Shown: positions 43,427 to 53,227 of the stretch, in pieces
Position numbering within the stretch: the stretch's first letter is position 1
How the letters are laid out: each line of letters starts with the position of its first letter
Source of the DNA: Cupriavidus sp. WKF15
Lineage (GTDB): Bacteria > Pseudomonadota > Gammaproteobacteria > Burkholderiales > Burkholderiaceae
Direction: 5' to 3'
Assembly (NCBI RefSeq): GCF_029278605.1
Contig: NZ_CP119573.1
Location: forward strand, 2,356,001 to 2,420,000
Length of the DNA: 64,000 nucleotides
Notes under the pieces: model-generated
What the model was told of the DNA's origin: nothing
Seen by the model: only the letters and a program-made list of their open reading frames with translations
Databases searched by the model: none
Position numbers and translations under genes: made by a program

Positions 43427-44670
43427 GCGCCGGCCTGCGCCACCATCGCGCCCAGCAGCACGTTGGCCCCGGCTTCCAGATGCTCGGGCCGGGCATCCTC
43501 CACTTCGTTGTGGCTGATGCCGTCCTTGCATGGGACGAAAATCATGGCGGTCGGTGTCACGCTGGCCATGTAGACGGCGTCGTGACCCGCGCCTGTGACG
43601 ATGTCCTGGTGGCTGTAACCGCGCGCCACGGCCTCGCGCCGCACATGGTCGACGAGTTCCGGTGCGAACGGCGTCGGCGCAAAGTACTGCACGTCGTCGA
43701 CCCTCACGTCGAGGCGGGCACCCGTGGTCTTGCCCTGCGCCAGCGCCTGGCAGGCGGCACGGAACCTGGCATCCATCTCGGCAAGCTTGCCGGCGTCCTC
43801 GTGGCGCAGGTCGACCGTGAACTTCACCGCGCCCGGAATCACGTTGCGCGAGCCCGGGTGGACATTGACCACGCCCACCGTGCCGCGCCCGTGCGGCGCG
43901 AAATCGTTGGCGATGCGCACCACCTCCTGCATCACGTGGGTGGCGCCATACAACGCGTCGCGGCGCATCGGCATGGGCGTCGGGCCGGCGTGGGCTTCCA
44001 TGCCGGTCACGGTCACGTCATACCAGCGCAGCCCAAGCGAGCCGGTCACCACGCCGATCACGTTGCCGGCGCCTTCCAGCACGGGGCCCTGTTCGATATG
44101 CGCTTCGAAATACGCGCCGACCGGGCGCCCGCCTGCTTCCACGCTGCCGGCATAGCCAATGGCCTGCAGCTCGTCCGCCACGCGCTTGCCGTCTGCGTCC
44201 GTCGCTGCCAATGCCGTTTCCAGCGGGAAAATGCCGGCGAACACGCCCGAGCCCATCATCACCGGCACAAAGCGCGTGCCTTCCTCATTGGTCCAGATGG
44301 CGAGTTCGAGCGGGGCCTCCGTGGTCACGCCGTGGTCATTGAGCGTGCGCATGACTTCGAGCCCCGCCAGCACGCCAAAGCAGCCATCGAACTTGCCGCC
44401 GGTTGGCTGGGTATCGATATGGCTGCCGGTCATCACCGGCGGCAACGCAGGGTTGCGCCCGGCGCGGCGGCCGAAGATATTGCCGACGCGGTCCACCGTG
44501 ACGGTCAGGCCGGCCTCGCGCATCCAGCCGCACACGAGGTCGCGGCCCTGCCCGTCGAGCACGGTCAGCGCCAGCCGCGCATTGCCGCCCTTCGGCGTGG
44601 CGCCGATCCGCGCCAGGTCCATCAGCGACTGCCACAGGCGCTTGCCGTCGATAGCGATCTTGCTGGTCAT
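43423..44670 (-). CDS. M20-family N-carbamoyl-amino-acid hydrolase-type amidase
   Basis: A 415-residue binuclear metal hydrolase of the hydantoinase/carbamoylase branch of M20, which removes a carbamoyl or similar acyl group from an amino acid. Metal-site residues include His84 and Asp95 ('GSHIDTQPTGGKFDG'), Glu129/Glu130 ('TNEEGTRF') and the C-terminal His in 'GISHNEVE'. The dimerisation-domain block 'GMEAHAGPTPM' is also present. CTGGAGAACAGCA precedes the ATG. N-carbamoyl-L-amino acid, N-carbamoyl-beta-alanine, ureidoglycolate or allantoate are known substrates in the family; which applies here is unknown. Confidence 0.87.
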   Translation of the reverse strand: MTSKIAIDGKRLWQSLMDLARIGATPKGGNARLALTVLDGQGRDLVCGWMREAGLTVTVDRVGNIFGRRAGRNPALPPVMTGSHIDTQPTGGKFDGCFGVLAGLEVMRTLNDHGVTTEAPLELAIWTNEEGTRFVPVMMGSGVFAGIFPLETALAATDADGKRVADELQAIGYAGSVEAGGRPVGAYFEAHIEQGPVLEGAGNVIGVVTGSLGLRWYDVTVTGMEAHAGPTPMPMRRDALYGATHVMQEVVRIANDFAPHGRGTVGVVNVHPGSRNVIPGAVKFTVDLRHEDAGKLAEMDARFRAACQALAQGKTTGARLDVRVDDVQYFAPTPFAPELVDHVRREAVARGYSHQDIVTGAGHDAVYMASVTPTAMIFVPCKDGISHNEVEDARPEHLEAGANVLLGAMVAQAGA

Positions 44671-44707
44671 TGCTGTTCTCCAGTATTCCAAAAATGCTGC
44701 CGCCGGC

Positions 44708-45781
44708 TTACGCCGTGGCCGGCGCGAAGCCCGCCAGGAAGGCGTCGAGACCGCGCCCGATCGCCTCGACCTCGTAGCCGCCCTCCTGCACGACGACCGT
44801 GGGCAGGCCCAGCGCGTGGATGCGCTCGCCGATGCCGCGGTAACCGTCCATGCTCACCTTCAGCACGCTGATGGGGTCGTTCTCGTAGGTGTCGAAGCCC
44901 AGCGCCAGGACCACCGCCTGCGGACGGTAGTCGCGCAGCGCGTCGAGCGCGCCATCCAGCGCCGCCAGGAACGCGTCGTCGCCGCTGCCATGCGGCAACG
45001 GGAAATTGAGGTTGTAGCCATACCCCGCGCCATAGCCGCGTTCGGTGGCATAGCCCGTGTAGAACGGGTAATAGCCGGCCGGATCGGCATGCAGCGAGAT
45101 CGTCATCACGTCGCAGCGGTGATAGAAGATCTGCTGCGTGCCGTCGCCGTGGTGGGCGTCGACGTCCAGCACCGCCACCTTGCCGAAGCGGTTCAGCAGC
45201 GTCTGCGCCGCGATGGCCGAGTTGTTGACGTAGCAGAAACCCGCAGCGCGGTCGCTGTGGGCGTGGTGGCCGGACGGACGGCACAGTGCATAGGCCATGC
45301 CCGCCCCGTCCTGTCGCTCGCATACATGGCGCGCGGCAGCCACCGCGCTGTGCGCGCCGCGCAGGATCGCGCGCCAGCTGTCCGGCCCGAGCGGACAACT
45401 GAGGTCGCCCAGGTAGTAGCCGGCCTGCGCGATGACCGAATCGGTCGGACACACGGGCCTGCGCGGTTCGCCCATCTTGCCGTTGTGGTATGGGGAAAGA
45501 TTGGGCAGCACCTCGATGCCAGGCTCGAAGCCCGGACGTGCCAGTTCCTGCCAGCGCGCATACGCGCCGGCGAGGAAATCCAGGTAGCCCGGACTATGTA
45601 CCGCCTCGAGCGGCGCGCGCCCGCAATCGGGCGGCTCGGCCAGCCCGACGCCGCGCGCGGCCAGCGCGTGCTGCAGCGCCGCCGCGCGGGCCGGCACGTC
45701 GGTCGGCTTGCACAGTCGGCCCGCGCGCATGAACTGGCGGGGTTCGTGCAGCAACTGTTCATCCGAGAAGAAGGCACGCAT
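44708..45781 (-). CDS. Histone-deacetylase-like acetylpolyamine amidohydrolase
   Basis: A 357-residue zinc deacetylase of the HDAC fold. His172/His173 ('PSGHHAH') are the charge-relay residues. Zinc ligands are Asp208 and His210 ('DVDAHHGDGT') and a later Asp in 'GFDTYENDP'. Bacterial members close to this length are acetylpolyamine amidohydrolases that free putrescine, spermidine or similar amines from their acetyl forms. The start at 45781 follows the family; an in-frame ATG at 45835 within a small repeat is possible. Its place in a GABA/aminoaldehyde operon supports an acylated-amine substrate. Confidence 0.87.
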   Translation of the reverse strand: MRAFFSDEQLLHEPRQFMRAGRLCKPTDVPARAAALQHALAARGVGLAEPPDCGRAPLEAVHSPGYLDFLAGAYARWQELARPGFEPGIEVLPNLSPYHNGKMGEPRRPVCPTDSVIAQAGYYLGDLSCPLGPDSWRAILRGAHSAVAAARHVCERQDGAGMAYALCRPSGHHAHSDRAAGFCYVNNSAIAAQTLLNRFGKVAVLDVDAHHGDGTQQIFYHRCDVMTISLHADPAGYYPFYTGYATERGYGAGYGYNLNFPLPHGSGDDAFLAALDGALDALRDYRPQAVVLALGFDTYENDPISVLKVSMDGYRGIGERIHALGLPTVVVQEGGYEVEAIGRGLDAFLAGFAPATA

Positions 45782-45808
45782 GGTCGTGGTATGGTGGTAG
45801 AGGGAAGC

Positions 45809-45835
45809 CCGGCTTATCCGGCTTATCCGGCTCAT
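45809..45835. repeat. 9-bp tandem repeat at gene junction
   Basis: CCGGCTTAT occurs twice and CCGGCTCAT once in direct succession between the end of the TPP-enzyme gene and the deacetylase start. Read on the minus strand it encodes a SRI-SRI-SR run if the deacetylase starts at 45835, so the repeat may modulate the distance between stop and start or lengthen the N terminus. Confidence 0.7.
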
Positions 45836-45842
45836 CCGGCGC

Positions 45843-47564
45843 TCATCCTGCAGCCTGACGCGCCAGCGCCGCAGCGCGGATGCCCGACAGCGTCATGCCC
45901 GGCGCAATGCCGTCCGGGTCGTAGCGCAGTTCGAGCAGCGCCGGCATGCTCTGGGTGGCCGCGAAGTCGAGCGCGCGGTCCAGCGCGGGGCCGAATTCGG
46001 CGTCGCTGGCCACCACCTCGCCATAACCGCGGTACGCGCGCGCCAGTTCCGCGAATTCCGGGTTCTCGAAGCCCAGCGCAATGGTGCGGCCCGGGAACTC
46101 GCGCTCCTGGTGCGCGCGGATGGTGCCCCAGATGCCGTTGTTGAACACCAGCACCACGATGCCAAGGCGGTATTGCATGGCCACGCCCAGCTCCTGCAGG
46201 TTCATCTGGAAGCAACCGTCGCCGGCGTAGCAGACCACGGTGCGTTGCGGATGCTCGAGCTTGGCCGAGATGGCCGCCGGCAGGCCGTAGCCCATCGAGC
46301 CCACGGTCGGCGCCAGGCTGGTGCCAAGGCCCTTGTAGCGGTAATAGGTATGCGGGAAGACGGCGTAGTTGCCGGCGCCGACGGTGATGCAGGCATCCTC
46401 GGGCAGGCGTTCGCGCACGTGGCAGGCGGCCTGGTTCAGGTTCAGTGGCCCGGGCGCGGCCTGCGCTGCCTGGCTGTCGAGGTAATCGCGGCGCGCGCGT
46501 TCCACCAGCGCCGCGCGGTGGTGGGCCCGCGCCGGACGCAGTCCATCCACGGCGGCCGCGAACGAGACCACGTCCGCGACGACCGGCAGCTCCGCGCGGA
46601 ACACCCGGCCCAGTTCCTCGGGGTCCGGATAGACGTGCACCAGCCGCTGGCGCGGCAGCGGGCTTTCCACCACGGTGTAGCCTTCGGTGGTGGCCTCGCC
46701 CATGCGGGTGCCCACGGCAATCAGCAGGTCGGACTCGCGGATGCGCGCGCGCAGCGCCTCGCCCATGCCCCAGCCGACGTGGCCGGCGTAGTTGGGATGG
46801 TGGTTGTCGAAGCACTCCAGGCGGCGCCACGCCAGCCCCACCGGCAGGCCGAAACGTTCGGCAAAGCCCTCCACCTGGTGCTGCGCATGCGCAGTCCAGC
46901 CGGAGCCGCCGATCATCAGGAACGGGCGCTCGGCCTGTTCCAGCAGGCCCGCCAGCGACGCCAGCGCCTGCGGCGTCGGGGCGGCGTGGCTGCGCACGTA
47001 GCGCGGCATGTCGGGCACGGTGGCCTTGCCCCACAGCGTGTCCTCGGGCAACGCCAGCACCACCGGGCCCGGACGGCCGCTGGTGGCGACCGCGAACGCA
47101 CGTGCGATGAACTCGGGAATGCGGTCGGTACGGTCGATCTGCGCGACCCACTTGGCCATCTGGCCGAACATGCGGCGGTAGTCGATTTCCTGGAACGCCT
47201 CGCGTTCGTAGAAATCGTTGCCCACCTGCCCCACGAACAGGATCATCGGCGTCGAGTCCTGGAACGCGGTATGCACGGCGATGCTGGCATTGGTGGCGCC
47301 CGGGCCGCGCGTGACGAAGCACACGCCGGGCTCGCCGGTCAGCTTGCCGTGGGCCTCGGCCATGTAGCCGGCACCGCTTTCCTGGCGGCAGACGATCGGC
47401 GTGATGGCGTCCTGGTGGTCATACAGCGCGTCGATGCACGGCAAGTAGCTTTCGCCCGGAACCAGGAACACGCGCCGCACGCCCTGGATGCGCAGCTGCT
47501 CGACCAGGATCTGCCCGCCATTACGCTCGCGCAGGGCGGGATTGGCTTGACTCGTGGCGCTCAT
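45843..47564 (-). CDS. Thiamine-diphosphate-dependent enzyme (acetolactate-synthase-like)
   Basis: A 573-residue member of the pyruvate-oxidase/acetolactate-synthase superfamily. The N-terminal pyrimidine-binding domain has the catalytic Glu in 'VCRQESGAGYMAEAHGKLTG'. The C-terminal domain has the ThDP motif 'GDGCFQMNLQELG...NN'. Such enzymes decarboxylate 2-oxo acids and may carboligate; benzoylformate-type decarboxylases, sulfopyruvate decarboxylases and acetolactate synthases share the fold. No small regulatory subunit is nearby, so a branched-chain biosynthetic role is unlikely. GCGGAGGAAG precedes the ATG. The cupin gene upstream overlaps its start by 4 bp (ATGA). The exact reaction is unknown. 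Confidence 0.85.
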   Translation of the reverse strand: MSATSQANPALRERNGGQILVEQLRIQGVRRVFLVPGESYLPCIDALYDHQDAITPIVCRQESGAGYMAEAHGKLTGEPGVCFVTRGPGATNASIAVHTAFQDSTPMILFVGQVGNDFYEREAFQEIDYRRMFGQMAKWVAQIDRTDRIPEFIARAFAVATSGRPGPVVLALPEDTLWGKATVPDMPRYVRSHAAPTPQALASLAGLLEQAERPFLMIGGSGWTAHAQHQVEGFAERFGLPVGLAWRRLECFDNHHPNYAGHVGWGMGEALRARIRESDLLIAVGTRMGEATTEGYTVVESPLPRQRLVHVYPDPEELGRVFRAELPVVADVVSFAAAVDGLRPARAHHRAALVERARRDYLDSQAAQAAPGPLNLNQAACHVRERLPEDACITVGAGNYAVFPHTYYRYKGLGTSLAPTVGSMGYGLPAAISAKLEHPQRTVVCYAGDGCFQMNLQELGVAMQYRLGIVVLVFNNGIWGTIRAHQEREFPGRTIALGFENPEFAELARAYRGYGEVVASDAEFGPALDRALDFAATQSMPALLELRYDPDGIAPGMTLSGIRAAALARQAAG

Positions 47565-47893
47565 TCGCAACTTCCTCCGCCCGCGGCGCCCGCCGCCGGC
47601 TTGATCTCGATCTCCACGAACACGCATTCGCCTTCGTGGGCATTGATGACGTTGTGCTCGACCCCGGCCGGACGGTAGTAGGCCTGCCCGGCAATCAGCT
47701 GGCTGACCGCCTCGCCGGCCGGCGTCTGCAGGCGCAGCGCGCCGGTGGTCATCGGCACCACCACGTAGTCGTAGCCGTGGCGATGCTGGCCGGTCTCGGC
47801 GCCGGGCGCAAAGCGCCATTCGGTCACGACCACGCGCTCGTTGTCGACCTGCACAGTGCCGACGGCCTTGGGCCGGTCTTGCGGCGCGCTCAC
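47561..47893 (-). CDS. Small cupin protein
   Basis: A 110-residue single-domain cupin. The metal-binding motif is 'TGQHRHGYDYVVVP', with a second His in 'PAGVEHNVIN'. The GTG at 47893 is chosen because it overlaps the stop of the upstream gabD-like gene (GTGA), as other junctions of this operon do; a slightly longer frame begins at 47914. Its stop overlaps the TPP-enzyme start. The tight coupling to that enzyme suggests the two act in one step or one complex, but single-domain cupins have many roles. Confidence 0.8.
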   Translation of the reverse strand: MSAPQDRPKAVGTVQVDNERVVVTEWRFAPGAETGQHRHGYDYVVVPMTTGALRLQTPAGEAVSQLIAGQAYYRPAGVEHNVINAHEGECVFVEIEIKPAAGAAGGGSCE

Positions 47894-49347
47894 CGGTCCA
47901 CCCCGCCCATGCACAGGTATTTGATCTCCAGGTATTCGTCGAGGCCGTACTTCGAGCCTTCACGGCCCAGGCCCGACTGCTTGACGCCGCCGAACGGCGC
48001 CACCTCGTTGGAGATCAGGCCGGTGTTGATGCCGACCATGCCGTATTCGAGCGCCTCGGCCACGCGCCAGACGCGGCCGATGTCGCGGCTGTAGAAGTAC
48101 GACGCCAGGCCGAACTCGGTATCGTTGGCCATGGCGATCGCTTCTTCGTCGCTGGAAAAGCGGAACAGCGGCGCCAGCGGGCCGAAGGTCTCCTCGCGCG
48201 CCACGCGCATCGCGGGCGTGACGTCGGCCAGCACGGTGGGCTCGAAGAAGGTGCCGCCCAGCGCGTGGCGCTTGCCGCCGCTCAGCAGGCGCGCGCCCTT
48301 GCCGAGCGCGTCGGCAATATGCGCCTCGACCTTGGCCACCGCCTCCGCGTTGATCAGCGGGCCCTGCAGCACGCCCGGCTCGACGCCATGGCCGACCTTC
48401 AGCCTGGCGACCGCTGCCACCAGTTTCGCGGCGAACGCGTCGTAGACCTTGTCGTGGACGTAGAGCCGGTTGGCGCAGACACAGGTCTGGCCGGCATTAC
48501 GGTACTTGGAGGCAATGGCGCCCTCCACCGCCGCGTCGAGGTCGGCGTCGTCGAACACGATAAAGGGCGCGTTGCCGCCAAGTTCGAGCGACAGTTTCTT
48601 GATGGTGTCGGCGGACTGCCGCATCAGGATGCGGCCCACCTCGGTCGAGCCGGTAAAGCTGAGCTTGCGCACCGCCGGGTTCGCGGTCAGCTCGCCTCCG
48701 ATGGCAACGGCGTTGCCCGTGATCACGCTGAACAGGCCCGCGGGCAGGCCGGCGCGCTCGGCCAGCACCGCCAGCGCCAGCGCCGACAGCGGCGTGTCCT
48801 CGGCCGGCTTGAGTACCATGGCGCAACCGGCGGCGAGCGCCGGCCCGGCCTTGCGCGTGATCATGGCGAGCGGGAAATTCCACGGCGTGATCGCCGCGCA
48901 CACGCCTACCGGCTCCCGCACCACCACGAGCCGCTTGTCGCTGGCCGGCGTGGCCAGCACGTCGCCGCTGACGCGCCTGGCTTCCTCCGCGAACCATTCA
49001 AGGAAGGACGCGGCATACACGACCTCGCCTTTGGCCTCGGCCAGCGGCTTGCCTTGCTCGGTGGTCATCAGCAGCGCGAGATCGTCGGCATGCGCGAGCA
49101 TCAGTTCGTACCACGCACGCAGCACGGTGGCGCGCTCGCGCGCCGTCTTGCGGCGCCAGCCGGCCTGAGCGGCCTGTGCGGCGTCAATCGCGCGCCGGGT
49201 CTCGGCCGCGCCCATGTCGGGCACGGTACCGACCAGGGCGCCGCTGGCGGGGTCGGTGACGGCAAAGGCGGCGCCGCTGTCGGCGTCCTGCCAGCTGCCG
49301 GCGAGATAGGCCTGCGCGCGCAGCAGGCCGGGATCCTTGAGTTGCAT
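47890..49347 (-). CDS. gabD: NAD(P)-dependent succinate-semialdehyde dehydrogenase
   Basis: A 485-residue aldehyde dehydrogenase of the GabD group, oxidising succinate semialdehyde to succinate. The catalytic Cys289 ('NAGQTCVCANR') and Glu255 ('LELGGNAP') are present, and 'TPWNFPLAMITRKAGPALAAGC' marks the cofactor region. The double-Cys 'CVC' arrangement is typical of GabD. It follows gabT in the operon, giving the standard GABA to succinate pair. Its stop overlaps the cupin start by 4 bp. A closely related glutarate-semialdehyde role (DavD) cannot be excluded. Confidence 0.92.
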   Translation of the reverse strand: MQLKDPGLLRAQAYLAGSWQDADSGAAFAVTDPASGALVGTVPDMGAAETRRAIDAAQAAQAGWRRKTARERATVLRAWYELMLAHADDLALLMTTEQGKPLAEAKGEVVYAASFLEWFAEEARRVSGDVLATPASDKRLVVVREPVGVCAAITPWNFPLAMITRKAGPALAAGCAMVLKPAEDTPLSALALAVLAERAGLPAGLFSVITGNAVAIGGELTANPAVRKLSFTGSTEVGRILMRQSADTIKKLSLELGGNAPFIVFDDADLDAAVEGAIASKYRNAGQTCVCANRLYVHDKVYDAFAAKLVAAVARLKVGHGVEPGVLQGPLINAEAVAKVEAHIADALGKGARLLSGGKRHALGGTFFEPTVLADVTPAMRVAREETFGPLAPLFRFSSDEEAIAMANDTEFGLASYFYSRDIGRVWRVAEALEYGMVGINTGLISNEVAPFGGVKQSGLGREGSKYGLDEYLEIKYLCMGGVDR

Positions 49348-49404
49348 GGGTAGCCTCGTCGATGTCGGTGAAATGGGCTGTCGGTGAAATGGGCACGGGA
49401 TGGG

Positions 49405-50667
49405 TCAGCGGGTCAGTGACTCGGCCAGAATTTCCAGGCCCTCGTTCATCACCTCGTCCTGGATCGTCAGCGGGAACAGGAAGCGGATCACGTTGCCATG
49501 AACGCCGCACGACAGCAGCAGCAGGCCCTTTTCCAGCGCCCGGTTCTGCACCGTGCGCGTAAAGTCGGCATCGGGGCTGCCATCGGCCTGGCGGAATTCC
49601 ACCGCGACCATCGCGCCCACGCCGCGCACCTCGGCAATCTGCGGCACGCGCGTGCGCAGGCTTTCCAGGCGCGCCATCAGGCGCTGGCCCAGTTCGGCAC
49701 CGCGCTCGACCAGCCTCTCGCCTTCCAGCACGTCCAGCACCGCCAGCGCCGAAGCCACCGCCAGCGGGTTGCCGGCGTAAGTGCCGCCGAGCCCGCCGGG
49801 CGCGGGGGCGTCCATCACCTCGGCGCGGCCGCACACGGCCGACAGCGGCATGCCGCCGGCCAGGCTCTTGGCCATGGTGGTCAGGTCCGGCGCCACGTCG
49901 TAGTGCTCCATCGCGAACAGCTTGCCGGTGCGGCCAAAGCCGGTCTGCACTTCATCGGCGATCAGCAGGATGCCGTGCTCGTCGCACACCGCGCGCAGCG
50001 CGCGCACGAATTCGGCCGGCGCCACGTTGAAGCCGCCCTCGCCCTGCACGGGCTCGAAGATGATGGCGGCGACGCGCTTGGGATCGATATCCGCCTTGAA
50101 CAGGTGCTGCAGCACCTTGAGCGAGTCCTCGGTGCTGATGCCATGCAGCGGGCACGGGAACGGCGCGTGGTAGACCTCGCCCGGGAACGGGCCGAAGCCG
50201 ATCTTGTACGGCGCGACCTTGCCGGTCAGCGCCATGCCCATCATGGTCCGGCCGTGGAAGCCGCCAGAGAAGGCGATCACGCCGGGACGGCCGGTCGAGG
50301 CGCGGGCGATCTTGATCGCGTTCTCTACCGCCTCGGCCCCCGTGGTGAAGAAGGCCGTCTTCTTGGCGGAACGGCCCGGCGCGCGCTGGTTGATCTTCTC
50401 GGCCAGCTCGATATAGCTGGCGTAAGGCACGATCTGGTAGGCGGTATGTGTGAAGCGGCCAAGCTGCTTCTCGATGGCCTCGACCAGGCGCGGATGGCGG
50501 TGGCCGGTATTGAGCACGGCAATGCCGGCGGCGAAGTCGATATAGCGTTTGCCTTCGACGTCCCAGATCTCCGAGTTCAGCGCACGCTCGACGTAGAAAT
50601 TGCACATCACGCCCACGCCGCGCGGGGTGGCGGCATCCTTGCGGCGGACCAGTTCGGCGTTCTTCAT
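49405..50667 (-). CDS. gabT: 4-aminobutyrate transaminase
   Basis: A 420-residue class III PLP aminotransferase that moves the amino group of GABA (or 5-aminovalerate) to 2-oxoglutarate. The PLP lysine is Lys267 ('TTMAKSLAGG', E. coli GabT Lys268). 'FFTTGAEAVENAIKIAR', 'SGGFHGRT' and 'IADEVQTGFGRTG' complete the active site. The ATG at 50667 follows CTGGAGAGAAGTG. It sits between the transporter genes and gabD, so the imported compound or its product probably ends as an omega-amino acid. Confidence 0.93.
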   Translation of the reverse strand: MKNAELVRRKDAATPRGVGVMCNFYVERALNSEIWDVEGKRYIDFAAGIAVLNTGHRHPRLVEAIEKQLGRFTHTAYQIVPYASYIELAEKINQRAPGRSAKKTAFFTTGAEAVENAIKIARASTGRPGVIAFSGGFHGRTMMGMALTGKVAPYKIGFGPFPGEVYHAPFPCPLHGISTEDSLKVLQHLFKADIDPKRVAAIIFEPVQGEGGFNVAPAEFVRALRAVCDEHGILLIADEVQTGFGRTGKLFAMEHYDVAPDLTTMAKSLAGGMPLSAVCGRAEVMDAPAPGGLGGTYAGNPLAVASALAVLDVLEGERLVERGAELGQRLMARLESLRTRVPQIAEVRGVGAMVAVEFRQADGSPDADFTRTVQNRALEKGLLLLSCGVHGNVIRFLFPLTIQDEVMNEGLEILAESLTR

Positions 50668-50717
50668 CACTTCTCTCCAGTTATCTTGGCTTTGGCTACG
50701 GTAGAGGCCCGCGCCGC

Positions 50718-52355
50718 TCAGGCAGCGGCGCGGATCAGCGTCGGGTCCCAATCCTTGCCGGGAATTGCCCCGATCAGGCGCTGGGTGTAGGTGTGCTGCG
50801 GGGCGTCGAAGATCTGCCCGGGCGGCCCGGACTCCACCACGCGGCCCTTGTGCATCACGATCACGTGGTGGCAGATCTGTGCTGCCACGCGCAGGTCATG
50901 GGTAATGAAGATCAGCCCGATGTTCAGGCGCTTCTGCAGGTCGTCCAGCAGCTCGAGCACCTGCGCCTGCACCGAGACGTCGAGTGCCGAGACTGATTCG
51001 TCAGCCACCAGCAGCTTCGGTTCGAGCGCCAGTGCGCGCGCGATGCCGATGCGCTGGCGCTGTCCGCCCGAGAACTGGTTGGGATAGCGGTCGAAAGCCG
51101 AAGCCTCCAGCCCCACCAGTTGCAGCAGTTCGCGTGCGCGTGCCTGCGCCGCGGCCAGCGGCACGCCGCTGGCGACGGGGCCGTCGGTGATGATGCGGCC
51201 GACGGTATGGCGCGGGTTGAGCGAGGCGAACGGGTCCTGGAAGATCATCTGCACGTCGCGGCGCAGCGGGCGGAACTGCCGCTCGGACAGCTTCGCGATG
51301 TCCTGGCCGTCGAACAGCAATTCGCCGCCATCGATGTCGGTCAGGCGCAGCAGGCACTTGCCGATGGTGGACTTGCCAGACCCGGATTCGCCGACGATGC
51401 CCAGCGTCTCGCCACGCCGCACGGTGAAGCTCACGCCGTCGACCGCATGCACCACGCGCTTCTTCGTGAACAGGCCGCCGCCGGTGACATAGGTCTTGCG
51501 CAGCTCGCGCACCTCCAGCACGGTCTCGGCCCGGTTGCGCGCGCGCTCGCCGGCGCGGCCGTGCGGCACGGCGCCGATCAGGCGGCGGGTATAGGGATGC
51601 TGGGGATGGTTCAATACCTGGTCGGCGCTGCCCATTTCGACCAGCACGCCCTTTTCCATCACCGCGATGCGGTCCGCGATCTCGGCCACCACGCCGAAGT
51701 CGTGGGTGACGAACATCACCCCCATGCCCTTCGCGGCCTGGATGCGGCGGATCAGTTCCAGGATCTGCGACTGCGTGGTGACATCGAGCGCCGTGGTCGG
51801 TTCATCCGCGATCAGCAGCGACGGTTCGAGCGCCAGCGCCATCGCGATCACCACGCGCTGGCGCTGCCCGCCCGACAGGCGGAACGGATAGGCGTGCATC
51901 AGCGTGGCCGGATCGGGCAGGCCCACGAACTCCAGCAGCTCCAGCACGCGGCGCGCGCGGGCCTCGCCGGGATAGGCGCGGTGCACGCGCATGACCTCGG
52001 CGATCTGGTCGCCCACGGTCATCACCGGGTTGAGCGCGGACAACGGCTCCTGGAACACCATGGCCATGTCCTTGCCGCGCATGCCGAGCAGCGTGGGCTC
52101 GTCCTGCACCAGCAGGTCGCGGCCCTTGAACAGGATCTTGCCGGTCTCGGGCTTCAGGTAGGAAGGCAGCAGGCCCATGATGGCGTTCGCGCTCATCGAC
52201 TTGCCCGAGCCCGATTCGCCGACGATGCAGAGGATCTCGCCGGCATGCAGGTCATAAGAGATATCGCGCACCGCGTAGGGGCGGTCGCCGCCCGCGGGGA
52301 GCGCGATCGAGAGCTCGCGGATCGACAGCAGGGGCGCTTGGTCACTGGCTTTCAT
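50718..52355 (-). CDS. ABC importer ATPase, two fused nucleotide-binding domains
   Basis: A 545-residue protein joining two oligopeptide-type ATPase domains (DppD-like, residues about 10-265; DppF-like, about 285-535), as in GsiA/YejF. Each half has Walker A 'GESGSGKS', a signature 'LSGGQRQR' or 'FSGGQRQR' motif and a Walker B region ending in DEPTTALD or DESVSALD. The C-terminal extensions '[10 protein letters not shown]' and '[10 protein letters not shown]' are typical of the opp/dpp family. ATG 52355 is preferred over a GTG one codon earlier because AAGGA is better placed. It powers the permease pair that follows on the same strand. Confidence 0.92.
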   Translation of the reverse strand: MKASDQAPLLSIRELSIALPAGGDRPYAVRDISYDLHAGEILCIVGESGSGKSMSANAIMGLLPSYLKPETGKILFKGRDLLVQDEPTLLGMRGKDMAMVFQEPLSALNPVMTVGDQIAEVMRVHRAYPGEARARRVLELLEFVGLPDPATLMHAYPFRLSGGQRQRVVIAMALALEPSLLIADEPTTALDVTTQSQILELIRRIQAAKGMGVMFVTHDFGVVAEIADRIAVMEKGVLVEMGSADQVLNHPQHPYTRRLIGAVPHGRAGERARNRAETVLEVRELRKTYVTGGGLFTKKRVVHAVDGVSFTVRRGETLGIVGESGSGKSTIGKCLLRLTDIDGGELLFDGQDIAKLSERQFRPLRRDVQMIFQDPFASLNPRHTVGRIITDGPVASGVPLAAAQARARELLQLVGLEASAFDRYPNQFSGGQRQRIGIARALALEPKLLVADESVSALDVSVQAQVLELLDDLQKRLNIGLIFITHDLRVAAQICHHVIVMHKGRVVESGPPGQIFDAPQHTYTQRLIGAIPGKDWDPTLIRAAA

Positions 52356-52387
52356 CACGGTTTTCCTTGGCTAGTCCGGACGGGCGC

Positions 52388-53227
52388 TCACTCGCCGCGG
52401 CGGCGAAGCTGCGGGTTCATGGCGTCGTTCAGGCCCTCGCCGATCAGGTTGATCGACAGCACCGTGAGCAGGATGGCCACGCCTGGCCACACGCTCATCC
52501 ACCAGGCTTCGCGGATCATGGTGCGCGCCGCGCCGATCATGAAGCCCCAGCTCATCATGTTGCGGTCGCCCAGGCCCAGGAACGACAGCGCGGATTCCGT
52601 CAGGATCGCGGTGGCCACCATAAACGAGGCGGACACGATGATCGGCGACATGGCGTTGGGCAGGATCTGCGTGGCGATGATGCGTACCGGCTTCTGCCCG
52701 ATCACGACCGCGGCCTGCACGAACTCGCGCTGCTTGAGCGACAGGAATTCACCACGCACCAGGCGCGCCACCGGCGGCCACGACACCACCGAAATGGCGG
52801 CGACGATGGAGTAGATCGATGGGTTGAAGATCGCCACGATCACCACTGCCATCGCGAGTTGCGGGATGGTCTGGAAGAACTCGGTCACGCGCATCAGCAC
52901 ATCGTCGATGCGGCCGCCGCAATAGCCGGCCACCGCGCCCACGGCGATCCCCACGGCCAGCGCCACCGCGGTGGAGATCACGCCGACCAGCAGCGAGACC
53001 CGGGCGCCGTACAGCATGCCGGCAGTGATGTCGCGGCCCAGCATGTCGGTGCCGAAGGGCATGGACGCGTCGGTGAACGGGCGCACCAGCGGCTCGGCCA
53101 CCATCAGCCACGGCGACTCCTGGTAGAACACGGGCGCCAGCAGCGCCAGTGCCAGCACCGCCAGCAGCACCAGCAGGCCGATCACGGCGCCGTAGTTGCG
53201 GCAATAACGTTGCAGGAAGGCTTTCAT
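52388..53227 (-). CDS. Oligopeptide-type ABC importer permease (DppC-like)
   Basis: A 279-residue inner-membrane permease with six transmembrane segments and the 'FGTDMLGRDITAGMLYGARVSL' motif of DppC/OppC proteins. The EAA loop is seen in 'REFVQAAVVIGQKPVRII'. Its ATG overlaps the DppB-like stop by 4 bp (ATGA), ensuring equal production. Together with the DppB-like protein it forms the channel. Confidence 0.92.
   Translation of the reverse strand: MKAFLQRYCRNYGAVIGLLVLLAVLALALLAPVFYQESPWLMVAEPLVRPFTDASMPFGTDMLGRDITAGMLYGARVSLLVGVISTAVALAVGIAVGAVAGYCGGRIDDVLMRVTEFFQTIPQLAMAVVIVAIFNPSIYSIVAAISVVSWPPVARLVRGEFLSLKQREFVQAAVVIGQKPVRIIATQILPNAMSPIIVSASFMVATAILTESALSFLGLGDRNMMSWGFMIGAARTMIREAWWMSVWPGVAILLTVLSINLIGEGLNDAMNPQLRRRGE

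Noticed and set aside
46110..47678. 522-codon plus-strand frame
   Set aside because: Shadow of the ThDP-enzyme gene; no start signal and no domain.
45843..47963. Fused cupin-region plus ThDP enzyme product
   Set aside because: The upstream part reads the cupin gene in another frame; the ThDP enzyme has a strong ribosome site and an ATG at 47564.
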